This document shows positions 23,196-30,239 of a DNA stretch of 32,231 nt, in pieces. Below the pieces are notes generated by a model, which saw only the letters and a program-made list of their open reading frames with translations, was not told the origin of the DNA and ran no database searches. Both the position numbers and the translations under genes were made by a program. Position 1 is the stretch's first letter; each line of letters begins with the position of its first letter. Origin of the DNA: an uncultured Bacteroidales bacterium (GTDB lineage Bacteria; Bacteroidota; Bacteroidia; Bacteroidales; Muribaculaceae); the NCBI GenBank assembly GCA_947646295.1, contig CANSGE010000004.1, positions 1-32,231 on the forward strand, in the 5' to 3' direction.

Positions 23196-23930
23196 TTATT
23201 TTTCATTAGGAATGTTTTCGGCGGGGTAGTCGTCGGGAAATTCGAGCGGAACTTCGGCGATGATTGCCGCCGCCTGTTCGGGCGAGAGGCAGTCGGCGAT
23301 GGTGAAATCGCCTACACGTGTGCGACGCAGGTCGGTGAGATGGGCGCCGGAGCCGAGAGCGAGCCCGATGTCGCGTGCCAGCGCACGGATGTATGTGCCC
23401 TTGCTGCACACTACGCGCACGGTGATGTGCTCCGGGGAGTATTGGAGCAGCTCTATGCTGTCGATGACGAGTGTCTTGGCCTTGAGCTGTACGTCGCGGC
23501 CCTTGCGGGCGAGGTCGTAGGCGCGTTTGCCATCGACTTTGCAGGCTGAGAATGCCGGGGGCACCTGCTCGATGCGTCCGATGAAGCCGCGCAGAGCCTC
23601 CTCGACGGTCACGCGGGTGATATGGTCGGTGGGGTAGGTGGCGTCGATGGGTGTCTCGAGGTCGAATGACGGGGTGGTGGCGCCCAAAGCTATGTCGGCC
23701 ACGTATTCCTTGACGCCTGCCTGGAGCTCGTCGATGCGCTTGGTGGCGCGGCCCGTGCAGATGATGAGCACCCCTGAGGCGAGGGGGTCGAGCGTGCCGG
23801 CATGGCCTACCTTGAATTTCTTGAGGCGCAGGCGGCGCAGCAACGCCCCGCGAATGTATTTCACGGCGTTGAACGACGTCCACGTCTTGGGCTTGTCGAT
23901 ACAGATGATTTCGCCTGTAATGAAGTCCAT
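23196..23930 (-). CDS. truB: tRNA pseudouridine-55 synthase
   Basis: This 244-residue enzyme isomerises U55 in the T-loop of tRNA. ICIDKPKTWTSFNAVKYIRG is the N-terminal motif, and KVGHAGTLDPLASGVLIICTG contains the catalytic Asp in GTLDPLASG. VPPAFSACKVDGKRAYDLAR and VCSKGTYIRALARDIG are further TruB signatures. The ORF-track M1 at 23933 is TTG; the ATG at 23930 overlaps the uppP TGA (TGATG). The C-terminal PUA-like extension is short. The gene sits in the ftsX-uppP-queA operon. Confidence 0.96.
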   Translation of the reverse strand: MDFITGEIICIDKPKTWTSFNAVKYIRGALLRRLRLKKFKVGHAGTLDPLASGVLIICTGRATKRIDELQAGVKEYVADIALGATTPSFDLETPIDATYPTDHITRVTVEEALRGFIGRIEQVPPAFSACKVDGKRAYDLARKGRDVQLKAKTLVIDSIELLQYSPEHITVRVVCSKGTYIRALARDIGLALGSGAHLTDLRRTRVGDFTIADCLSPEQAAAIIAEVPLEFPDDYPAENIPNEK

Positions 23931-24769
23931 CAATTGAAGATTATGCAGAGTACGCCCACTACGAGGCAGTAGAGAGCAAACCAGATGAGTTTACCTTTCT
24001 TGACGATCTCGAGCATCCATTTGCAGGCGATGCATCCCACGATGAATGATGCAAGGAAGCCGAGCAGCATGGGCAGCCAGCCGATGGATGATGCCACGGT
24101 GGCGGCCGGCTCGGTGAAATAGTCCTTGATGTCGAGCAGAGCCTCGCCGAGGATGGGTATGATGACCATCAGGAATGAGAATCGTGCCACTTGCTCGCGT
24201 TTGTCGCCGATGAGGATGCCTGTGGCGATGGTGGTGCCTGAGCGTGAGAGTCCGGGGAGCACGGCCACGGCCTGGGCGCAGCCGATGATGAATGCGTCGA
24301 GGTAGGTGATGTCGCGGGGAGCTTTGCCGGGGCGCAGCGAGCGGCCGGCTTCAAGCGGACGTGTGCGGAAGGCATATGAGAATGTGAGCAGTGCGGCCGT
24401 GACAAGCAGGCAGATGCCTACGATGCGCAGCCCTGTGCCGAAAAAGGCTTCAATATTGTCTTTGAAACATACGCCTACGATGGCGACGGGGATGCAGGAG
24501 AGCAGTATCTTGCATACGTAGGTGAAGTTGGCGTCGCGTCGCCAGGTGAAAAATGATACGCATAGCGGAGCGAACTCGCGCCATAGTATCACGATGGTGC
24601 TGAGCACGGTGGCTACGTGGAGGAGGACGTCGAATTCGAGGCTCTCGGCGCCGGTGAGGTCGAGCCCGAGCAGGTCACGGCATATCTCCAGGTGACCCGA
24701 TGAGCTGATGGGGAGGTATTCGGCAAGTCCTTGCACGATACCCATTATGATAGCGTTGATGATATCCAT
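23930..24769 (-). CDS. uppP: Undecaprenyl-diphosphatase (UppP/BacA)
   Basis: This 279-residue polytopic inner-membrane enzyme dephosphorylates undecaprenyl diphosphate, recycling the lipid carrier for peptidoglycan and surface glycans. MGIVQGLAEYLPISSSGHLE has the conserved (E/Q)GLxEFLPISSSGH motif, and LPGLSRSGTTIATGILIG is the second signature motif with PGxSRSG. About seven to eight membrane helices are visible. It shares one base with truB downstream. Its supply of undecaprenyl phosphate could serve the glycosyltransferase cassette elsewhere in the window. Confidence 0.96.
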   Translation of the reverse strand: MDIINAIIMGIVQGLAEYLPISSSGHLEICRDLLGLDLTGAESLEFDVLLHVATVLSTIVILWREFAPLCVSFFTWRRDANFTYVCKILLSCIPVAIVGVCFKDNIEAFFGTGLRIVGICLLVTAALLTFSYAFRTRPLEAGRSLRPGKAPRDITYLDAFIIGCAQAVAVLPGLSRSGTTIATGILIGDKREQVARFSFLMVIIPILGEALLDIKDYFTEPAATVASSIGWLPMLLGFLASFIVGCIACKWMLEIVKKGKLIWFALYCLVVGVLCIIFN

Positions 24770-24801
24770 TCTCTTGTGTTACTCTTTGTCGTCAGGTGCT
24801 C

Positions 24802-25077
24802 TTATTTCTTTTTTGGCATGAGGCACACGGCCACTGCCATCATCACGAAGCCGAGGAACGCTATGGCCGGGCCGATGACGATGCGGCGGGTGCTGAAAAT
24901 ATCGGGGTTGAACTCCGTCTCGGTGGATGCGCCTCCGAGCATGAGCAGGAAGCCTGCCACGATCATCACGCCTGCGATGATCATGCAGATGAAATTATTG
25001 CGCCCGAGAGCTTTCTGATCGAAAGTCTCCGGCTCGATGCCCTTCGCGGGCTTGATGGGTTCGGTGGATTGAGACAT
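24802..25077 (-). CDS. DUF3098 small membrane protein
   Basis: This 91-residue protein has a hydrophilic N-terminus, two membrane segments (NNFICMIIAGVMIVAGFLLM and IGPAIAFLGFVMMAVAVCLM) and a short positively charged end. The pattern GRNNFICMIIAGVMIVAGF followed by ETEFNPDIFSTRRI fits the Bacteroidetes DUF3098 family, which characteristically lies between ftsX and uppP. The function is unknown. It lies 21 bases after ftsX and 32 bases before uppP. Confidence 0.85.
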   Translation of the reverse strand: MSQSTEPIKPAKGIEPETFDQKALGRNNFICMIIAGVMIVAGFLLMLGGASTETEFNPDIFSTRRIVIGPAIAFLGFVMMAVAVCLMPKKK

Positions 25078-25098
25078 GTATTATATGTAGATTATTTT

Positions 25099-25971
25099 TT
25101 ACTTGAACATATCGTCATATGCCGCCCGCAGATATCTGTTGGTGGCAAACATCGAAGCGAGTGTGCATATGAGGATGCCGGCGAGGAGTACACCGGCGAA
25201 TATGAAAATCATGAGTTGCCAGCTGAGGACGGCGTCGACCATGGCGTCGAGAGTGGACAGCCATGTGCGGAGACCGGCGAGGAGGGCTATCGCGATGGTG
25301 GCGGAGAGGGCTCCCGTGGCCACACCGGCCAGGGTGAATGGGCGGCGGATGAAGCCTCCGGTGGCTCCGACGAGCTTCATTGTGTGGATGATGAAGCGGC
25401 GCGAATATACGGCGAGGCTCACGGTATTGTTGATGAGCACGCATGAAATCACGAGCAGGGCTACGCCTATGGCGAAAAGAGCCCAGCCGAGGCGGTGCAT
25501 GACGGAGTTGATGTTGTTGACTACGGCTGTCTCTGTGACGACGGTGTCGACGCCGGGATATTGGCCGAAGCGCGTGGCGAGGTGCTCGATGCTGTCGCCT
25601 TCGGCCCAGAGGGGGCGTACTTTCACGTCGAATTCGGCGCCGTAGGGGTTTTCGTCGAGCATTGCGGCGATATCCTCACCCATCATTTCGGATTCCTGGG
25701 CGAGTATCTCGTCGGCGCCGGAGAATACGTAGCGGTCAGTGAAAGGCGCTTTGGCGAGAGTCTTTTTTATATTGTTGACCTGCGCGTCGGTAGCGGCCGG
25801 CTCCATCTTGACGATGAAACCCATATTGCTGCGCAGGCGGTCGGACAGACCGTGAGAGGCCGTCAATACCATAGCCAAAGCCCCGAGTATGAGAAGTACG
25901 AGAGTGACGCTGATCACCGACGTAACCTGAGAGCCGAGGGTGGATATATGAGCGGTGCGTTTTCTTGCCAT
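25099..25971 (-). CDS. ftsX: Cell-division protein FtsX (permease-like)
   Basis: This 290-residue protein has the FtsX layout: a cytoplasmic start, one membrane segment (VTSVISVTLVLLILGALAMV), a large extracytoplasmic domain (about 45-160), and three C-terminal segments with LFAIGVALLVISCVLINNTV and TMKLVGATGGFIRRPFTLAG. FtsX with FtsE controls cell-wall hydrolases during division. ftsE is not in this window. It heads the operon with DUF3098, uppP, truB, queA and gluQ. Confidence 0.92.
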   Translation of the reverse strand: MARKRTAHISTLGSQVTSVISVTLVLLILGALAMVLTASHGLSDRLRSNMGFIVKMEPAATDAQVNNIKKTLAKAPFTDRYVFSGADEILAQESEMMGEDIAAMLDENPYGAEFDVKVRPLWAEGDSIEHLATRFGQYPGVDTVVTETAVVNNINSVMHRLGWALFAIGVALLVISCVLINNTVSLAVYSRRFIIHTMKLVGATGGFIRRPFTLAGVATGALSATIAIALLAGLRTWLSTLDAMVDAVLSWQLMIFIFAGVLLAGILICTLASMFATNRYLRAAYDDMFK

Positions 25972-26017
25972 TCCTAAAAAGAATCTTTCATAACCCCAAA
26001 TCGGGGCAAATTTCGTG

Positions 26018-26049
26018 CAAAGATACTAATTTTTAGGGCGGATGTCAAG
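26018..26049 (-). promoter_or_regulatory. Promoter of the ftsX operon
   Basis: The minus strand reads CTTG (26046-26049), a 20-bp spacer and TATCTTTG (26018-26025). The expected start is near 26012, about 40 bases before the ftsX ATG. The leader holds a small hairpin CCCC/GGGG (25994-26006). Confidence 0.65.
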
Positions 26050-26080
26050 AGTGGCGGCTGATTTTTTTGGGGTGCAGGCT

Positions 26081-26431
26081 CTAATTGTGCCAGCGGGAGG
26101 TGATTTCGTCGATGGATATGCCTAAAAGTCGCATTTGGGAGAAAAGAGAGGGTAGAGTATCGTTGAAAAATGCGTTGCGGCGGTCGTCATTGACGCGTGC
26201 TTTTGCATCCGGCTCGAGGAAATATCCCATGCCGCGGCGCGATGCTATCACGCCGTGGTCGGTGAGGTAGTCGTAGGCCTTGAGCACGGTGTGGGAATTG
26301 ACAGAGAGTGCCACTCCGAGCTCGCGCACGGATGGGACTCGTTGTCCGGGCAGCCACTCGTCGGCGAGTATGCGTGCATAGGCGTAGTCGACGATCTGAC
26401 GGTATATCGGTTTTTCGGAAGTAAACTCCAT
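26081..26431 (-). CDS. GntR-family (YtrA-type) transcriptional regulator
   Basis: This 116-residue protein has a winged HTH (IYRQIVDYAYARILADEWLP, GQRVPSVRELGVALSVNSHT, VLKAYDYLTDHGVIASRRGM) and only a short C-terminal tail (NAFFNDTLPSLFSQMRLLGI), the length of YtrA-type regulators that control ABC transporter operons. The ATG at 26431 shares a base with the permease stop (TGATG), so the 25 extra codons in the ORF track are rejected. It is the last gene of its operon; regulators of this type often come first. Confidence 0.92.
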   Translation of the reverse strand: MEFTSEKPIYRQIVDYAYARILADEWLPGQRVPSVRELGVALSVNSHTVLKAYDYLTDHGVIASRRGMGYFLEPDAKARVNDDRRNAFFNDTLPSLFSQMRLLGISIDEITSRWHN

Positions 26432-27210
26432 CACTTTCTTGCCTTGTAAAAGATTAGGGATGCAATTGCGACGTTTATCACACCTGCGACGGCTGATACG
26501 ATCCACATGGATGAGCTGACGGAGTCCATGATTGTTTTGACGATAGCTTTCTCATCGGGCTCGTTGCCGGCGATGGCTGCGTCAAATCCGGCCTTGAAAG
26601 CATATACTCCGGCGATGATGCCACCGGTGAGCGACAATACCACAAGTGTGACGAAAATCGCCACTATTCCGAATACGACAGGCGAACGCCGTACGTTGAG
26701 CACCACGTAAAGTGCTATCATGGGGGCGAGCATCTCGGTGACCCAGCGGTAGCGGTTGAGATCGCTGACGGAGAGGTTTGATATGCCGCCTTCGGAGAGT
26801 TGGCGGTCGGCCATATTGAGTATGCAGGTAGTGACGTCGGCGTGGCTTGTGAAGAGGGAAGCTACCCCCATGGAACAATACCATACGAGAGCCATGAGCA
26901 GCGGTGTGACCACAAAGCAGTAGAGGAGGGCGAAGAGGGGCTTTTCGAATGTGGATGCCGGGAGGGACAGGGATAAAGTGCGGTCGGAGTAGCGTGCGAA
27001 TACGAGCGGTGCGGTGTAGAATGGCATGTAGACGAGTATGCTCCCCAGCGAGAGGAGCAGATGCCACTCTTGCAGTACGGCCAGCAGTTGGATCAAATAG
27101 CTGAGAAGCACGCAGATGACCGAGAGAATCATGTGTATGCGTATCGTGGGGCTGTAAAAGCGGGCGAGGAGGCCCATGCGGCGCATGGAAAATGTATCGT
27201 TATTCTTCAT
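26431..27210 (-). CDS. ABC-2-like transporter membrane subunit
   Basis: This 259-residue protein has about six hydrophobic segments (for example IHMILSVICVLLSYLIQLLA, FALLYCFVVTPLLMALVWYC, VVFGIVAIFVTLVVLSLTGG and MWIVSAVAGVINVAIASLIF). It has no sequence signature I can name, but it sits between an ATPase and a GntR-type regulator, with an 11-base overlap to the ATPase and a one-base overlap to the regulator. It probably forms the membrane part of an exporter. The substrate is unknown. Confidence 0.8.
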   Translation of the reverse strand: MKNNDTFSMRRMGLLARFYSPTIRIHMILSVICVLLSYLIQLLAVLQEWHLLLSLGSILVYMPFYTAPLVFARYSDRTLSLSLPASTFEKPLFALLYCFVVTPLLMALVWYCSMGVASLFTSHADVTTCILNMADRQLSEGGISNLSVSDLNRYRWVTEMLAPMIALYVVLNVRRSPVVFGIVAIFVTLVVLSLTGGIIAGVYAFKAGFDAAIAGNEPDEKAIVKTIMDSVSSSMWIVSAVAGVINVAIASLIFYKARK

Positions 27211-28051
27211 CGTTGTCGGTTTTAAGAGCGTCGAGGACGGCCTGCGATGAGGGCGACATGACGGCAGAATATAGTAGGGCGTAGTTGACGTCGGTATCGA
27301 GTGCGTCGTCGTTGGGTATGACAGCGCGGAAGAGTCCGCCCTCGGGCTCCTGATATAATGCCTGCTGGAGCGGGGAGGTGGATGCCACGAAAGCCAGCCG
27401 GCGGGATATTTCCCATGTGGGCATGGACAGGAGGAGTTGGCCGTGGGATAGGATTATGACGCCGTCGAAGAGCGACTGAAGGTCGTGGACGGTGTGCGTG
27501 GATATGATCACGGTGCCGTCTTCGGGTATGGAGCGCCCGATCATGCGCCGCAACTCTTTTTTTGAGTCGATATCGAGGCCGTTGGCTGGCTCGTCGAGCA
27601 GGAGGAGCTCCACCTGCAGAGAGAGGGCATATGCCACGAAAGCCTTGCGGCGCATGCCGAGCGATAGATTCTTGATGCGCTCCGAGCCGTCGAGCCCGAA
27701 GGCGGCGAGGTTTTCGGCGAGCCGTTCCCTATCGAATCGCGGATAGAATGGCGCGTGGCAGTCAGCCATACGGTTGATGGTGGAGAAAGGGCATTCGAAA
27801 GACTCCGAGAGGAAGAAAACCTTGTTGAGATAGTCGGGCTGGCGGCGGGCGGGGGCGTATCCGTCGACGTCGCATGTTCCGGCTGAGGGTATCAGGAGAC
27901 CGTCGAGAATGTGCAGGAGTGTGGTCTTGCCGGCGCCGTTCTCGCCGAGCAGGAGATGTATGCCCGGCTCAATGCGGGTGGTGATATCCGAGAGGGCCAG
28001 GCTGCCGCGGCGATAGCTGTATGAGAGATTTTGCAGGTCAATCATAGTCAT
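27200..28051 (-). CDS. ABC transporter ATP-binding protein
   Basis: This 283-residue ATPase has all core motifs: Walker A GENGAGKTTLL (about 36-46), Q-loop region, the signature NLSLGMRRKAFVAYAL, Walker B LLLLDEPANGLD and the switch histidine in TVIISTHTVHD. The C-terminal 70 residues are not a recognised domain. It overlaps the membrane subunit by 11 bases. Its ATG at 28051 overlaps the stop of a tiny upstream ORF (ATGA); a second ATG lies at 28045. Confidence 0.94.
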   Translation of the reverse strand: MTMIDLQNLSYSYRRGSLALSDITTRIEPGIHLLLGENGAGKTTLLHILDGLLIPSAGTCDVDGYAPARRQPDYLNKVFFLSESFECPFSTINRMADCHAPFYPRFDRERLAENLAAFGLDGSERIKNLSLGMRRKAFVAYALSLQVELLLLDEPANGLDIDSKKELRRMIGRSIPEDGTVIISTHTVHDLQSLFDGVIILSHGQLLLSMPTWEISRRLAFVASTSPLQQALYQEPEGGLFRAVIPNDDALDTDVNYALLYSAVMSPSSQAVLDALKTDNDEE

Positions 28052-28104
28052 AGGGCGATTACGCAGATAAGTACTGTGAGAAAGGTGATGAGAACTTCTT
28101 CCAT
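28048..28104 (-). CDS. 18-residue hydrophobic microprotein, translationally coupled to the ABC ATPase
   Basis: This ORF is too short for the ORF track. From an ATG at 28104 it reads MEEVLITFLTVLICVIAL and stops with a TGA that overlaps the ATPase ATG as ATGA. It has two acidic residues, then 15 almost fully hydrophobic residues, enough for a short membrane helix. It lies about 45 bases after a predicted transcription start and is the first ORF of the operon. It could be a transporter-regulating small protein or a coupling leader peptide. I know no family for it. The evidence is position, overlap and composition only. Confidence 0.5.
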   Translation of the reverse strand: MEEVLITFLTVLICVIAL

Positions 28105-28152
28105 AGCCGGGGGTGTTTGAGTGTTTAGGTGTTGTACATGACTAACACACTG

Positions 28153-28182
28153 CAAAGGTATGCAAAAAAATAAATCTCCAAA
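28153..28182 (-). promoter_or_regulatory. Promoter of the ABC transporter operon
   Basis: On the minus strand TTTG (28179-28182) and TACCTTTG (28153-28160) are separated by 18 bases, one short of the usual range. The -33 box lies inside the preceding terminator. A GntR-type operator was not identified. Confidence 0.6.
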
Positions 28183-28200
28183 TTTTTTGGAGATTTATTT
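28161..28200 (-). terminator. Bidirectional rho-independent terminator after the acyl-CoA ligase
   Basis: A perfect 15-bp inverted repeat AAATAAATCTCCAAA (28168-28182) and TTTGGAGATTTATTT (28186-28200) with a 3-base loop is followed on the minus strand by a T-tract. It begins 40 bases past the stop of the ligase. Confidence 0.85.
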
Positions 28201-28239
28201 CGTAATATTGTGAATCAGAGACTGATTTGTTGACAGCGA

Positions 28240-30048
28240 TCAGCAGTACATTGCTTCGATCTGCGGTGCGAAGTGGCTGTTGATGACGCGGCGGCGGAGC
28301 TTGAGGGTGTTGGTGAGCTCGCCGTTCTCGATTGTGAATTCGCGTGGCAGGAGGGTGAAGCGCTTGATTTTCTCGAAACCGGCCAATCCGCGCTGGAGAC
28401 GCTCGATGCGTTCGGCGAAGAATTTGATGATTTCGGAGTTGTTGAGCAGATCCTCGATGTTCTTGAAGTGGATCTTGTGGCGCAGGGCGTACTCCTTGAG
28501 TGCTTCGAATGCCGGTATGATGATGGCTGTGACGTACTTGCGGCTGTCGCCGATGACGGCTACCTGTTCGATGTAGCGGTCTTCGCCCAGACGGCTTTCG
28601 ATGGCCTGGGGCGCGATGTATTTGCCGTTGGACGTCTTGAAGAGGTCCTTGATGCGGTCGGTGAGTATGATCGCGCCCGAGGGGTCGATGCGTCCGGCAT
28701 CGCCGGTGCGGAACCATCCGTCGGCCGTGAATGCCTCGGCGGTCTCAGCGGGACGGTTGAAGTATCCGCGCATTACTGTGGGGCCTTTGATCTGTATTTC
28801 GTCGTCGGCGCCGATGCGCACCTCCACTCCGGGGATGGGCACGCCGACCGTGCCGATTTCATAATCGACGGGCGGATAGCATGATACGGTGGCTGTGGTC
28901 TCGCTCAGGCCGTAGCCGATGACGATGTTGACGCCTATGGTATGGAAAAATTCGACGATGTTTGACGACAGCGGCGCCCCGGCTGTGGGGTAGATGTTAC
29001 CGCGGTCGACTCCCATGGCGCGACGAATCTGACTGAATACCTTCTTATCGAAGAATTTGTACTGCAACTCCAGCATCATGGGCGCTTTTTTGCCCAAGCG
29101 TGCATAGCGCAGATTGCGTTCGGCGCCTACGCGGAGAGCTTTGAAAATCATTTTTTTCTTGAGCCCTGACGCTTTGGAGAGTTTTTCCTGGATGGCGGCG
29201 TAGGCCTTTTCCCAGAATCGCGGCACGGAGCACATGCATGTGGGGCGCACGGAGCGGACACTTGCTGCGATTTCCTTGGGGTTGCGGTTGATATACACTT
29301 CCATGGACATGTAGAGACAGAAGTATGTCCATGCCTTTTCGAAGATGTGGCTCAGGGGGAGGAAAGAGAGTGAGATATCGTCGGAGGAGAGCATCGTGAG
29401 GAGCTCGCGGTGTATGCGCAGGCATGCGTTGAAGCAGCTGTGGGGTAGCATGGCGCCCTTGGGCTCGCCTGTGGTGCCTGATGTATAGATGAGGGTGGCG
29501 AGGTCGTCGTCGGATGCTTCGGCCGTGCGGGTATTGACTTCAGCGCGGCATTTCTGCGAGGCGGCCGCTCCGAGAGCGAGGAGGCTGCCCATGGTCATCG
29601 AGATGCGGTCGGCCTTCTCGGTGATGATACTCGGATCATATAGGATGATATGGCGCAGCGAGGGGCAGTCGTCGATGATGGAGCGGATGATATCGTATTG
29701 CTTCTGGTTGCCTACGAATACCATGCGGCTGCCGGCATCGTTGATGATGAAGCGCACCTGTTCGGGGCTACTGGTGGAGTATATTGATACGGGGACAGCG
29801 CGATTGCGGTAGCAGGCAAAGTCGGTGATGAGTATTTCGGGGCAGTTGGCCGAGAAAATCGCCACCATCTGTCCGGGCATGAGATCGAGGGTCTCCAGGG
29901 CGAAAGCGGCATTGTCGACAGCAGCGGAAAGCTCGCCCCAGCTCACGGGAGTCCAGTCGGCACCGTCGGCCTTTTGATAGTGCAGCGCTGTGCGCGATGC
30001 GTGTGAGCGGCTTTGGCAAGCAATCAGATTTGTAAGGATATTAGCCAT
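28240..30048 (-). CDS. fadD: Long-chain fatty-acid--CoA ligase (AMP-binding)
   Basis: This 602-residue enzyme activates fatty acids through an acyl-AMP. The P-loop motif YTSGTTGEPKG lies at 188-198, the A5 motif is IGYGLSETTATVS, and the A7/A8 motifs are DGWFRTGDAGRIDP and LTDRIKDLFKTSNGKYIAPQ. The C-terminal NGELTNTLKLRR contains the position of the catalytic lysine. The length fits the long-chain FadD15-like group common in Bacteroidetes. The gene appears to be a single transcription unit, with a -7 box about 30 bases before the ATG and a strong terminator after the stop. Supply of acyl-CoA for lipid synthesis or remodelling is likely; a full beta-oxidation pathway is not evident nearby. 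The exact acyl-chain preference cannot be told. Confidence 0.93.
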   Translation of the reverse strand: MANILTNLIACQSRSHASRTALHYQKADGADWTPVSWGELSAAVDNAAFALETLDLMPGQMVAIFSANCPEILITDFACYRNRAVPVSIYSTSSPEQVRFIINDAGSRMVFVGNQKQYDIIRSIIDDCPSLRHIILYDPSIITEKADRISMTMGSLLALGAAASQKCRAEVNTRTAEASDDDLATLIYTSGTTGEPKGAMLPHSCFNACLRIHRELLTMLSSDDISLSFLPLSHIFEKAWTYFCLYMSMEVYINRNPKEIAASVRSVRPTCMCSVPRFWEKAYAAIQEKLSKASGLKKKMIFKALRVGAERNLRYARLGKKAPMMLELQYKFFDKKVFSQIRRAMGVDRGNIYPTAGAPLSSNIVEFFHTIGVNIVIGYGLSETTATVSCYPPVDYEIGTVGVPIPGVEVRIGADDEIQIKGPTVMRGYFNRPAETAEAFTADGWFRTGDAGRIDPSGAIILTDRIKDLFKTSNGKYIAPQAIESRLGEDRYIEQVAVIGDSRKYVTAIIIPAFEALKEYALRHKIHFKNIEDLLNNSEIIKFFAERIERLQRGLAGFEKIKRFTLLPREFTIENGELTNTLKLRRRVINSHFAPQIEAMYC

Positions 30049-30077
30049 ATTGAGAATGGTTTTTTCAAAAATCGGTG

Positions 30078-30085
30078 CAAAGTTA
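30078..30085 (-). promoter_or_regulatory. -7 element of the acyl-CoA ligase
   Basis: The minus strand reads TAACTTTG, matching TAnnTTTG. The expected -33 region falls within two TAACAAAC repeats (30099-30114) rather than a standard TTTG at 19-21 bases. Confidence 0.55.
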
Positions 30086-30098
30086 GCTTCTTTATCAT

Positions 30099-30171
30099 TA
30101 ACAAACTAACAAACGGGGTGGCAAAACGACGTATAGTTAACAAACATTACTAAGTTGCACACGGTTTGTTA
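30099..30171. repeat. Four copies of TAACAAAC in the intergenic region
   Basis: TAACAAAC occurs at 30099-30106, 30107-30114 and 30138-30145, and as its reverse complement GTTTGTTA at 30164-30171. The first two are in tandem. They lie between the ligase promoter and the divergent lipoprotein gene and could be regulator-binding sites. Confidence 0.55.
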
Positions 30172-30239
30172 GTAAATATTAAAACGCGGCACTGAGGCGG
30201 GTTTTGCAATAAAATGAGGTGAAACGCGTTAATAGATAG

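Noticed and set aside
25972-26010. Five-codon ORF (MKDSF) just upstream of ftsX
   Set aside because: It is too short and has no overlap or composition feature to distinguish it from chance.
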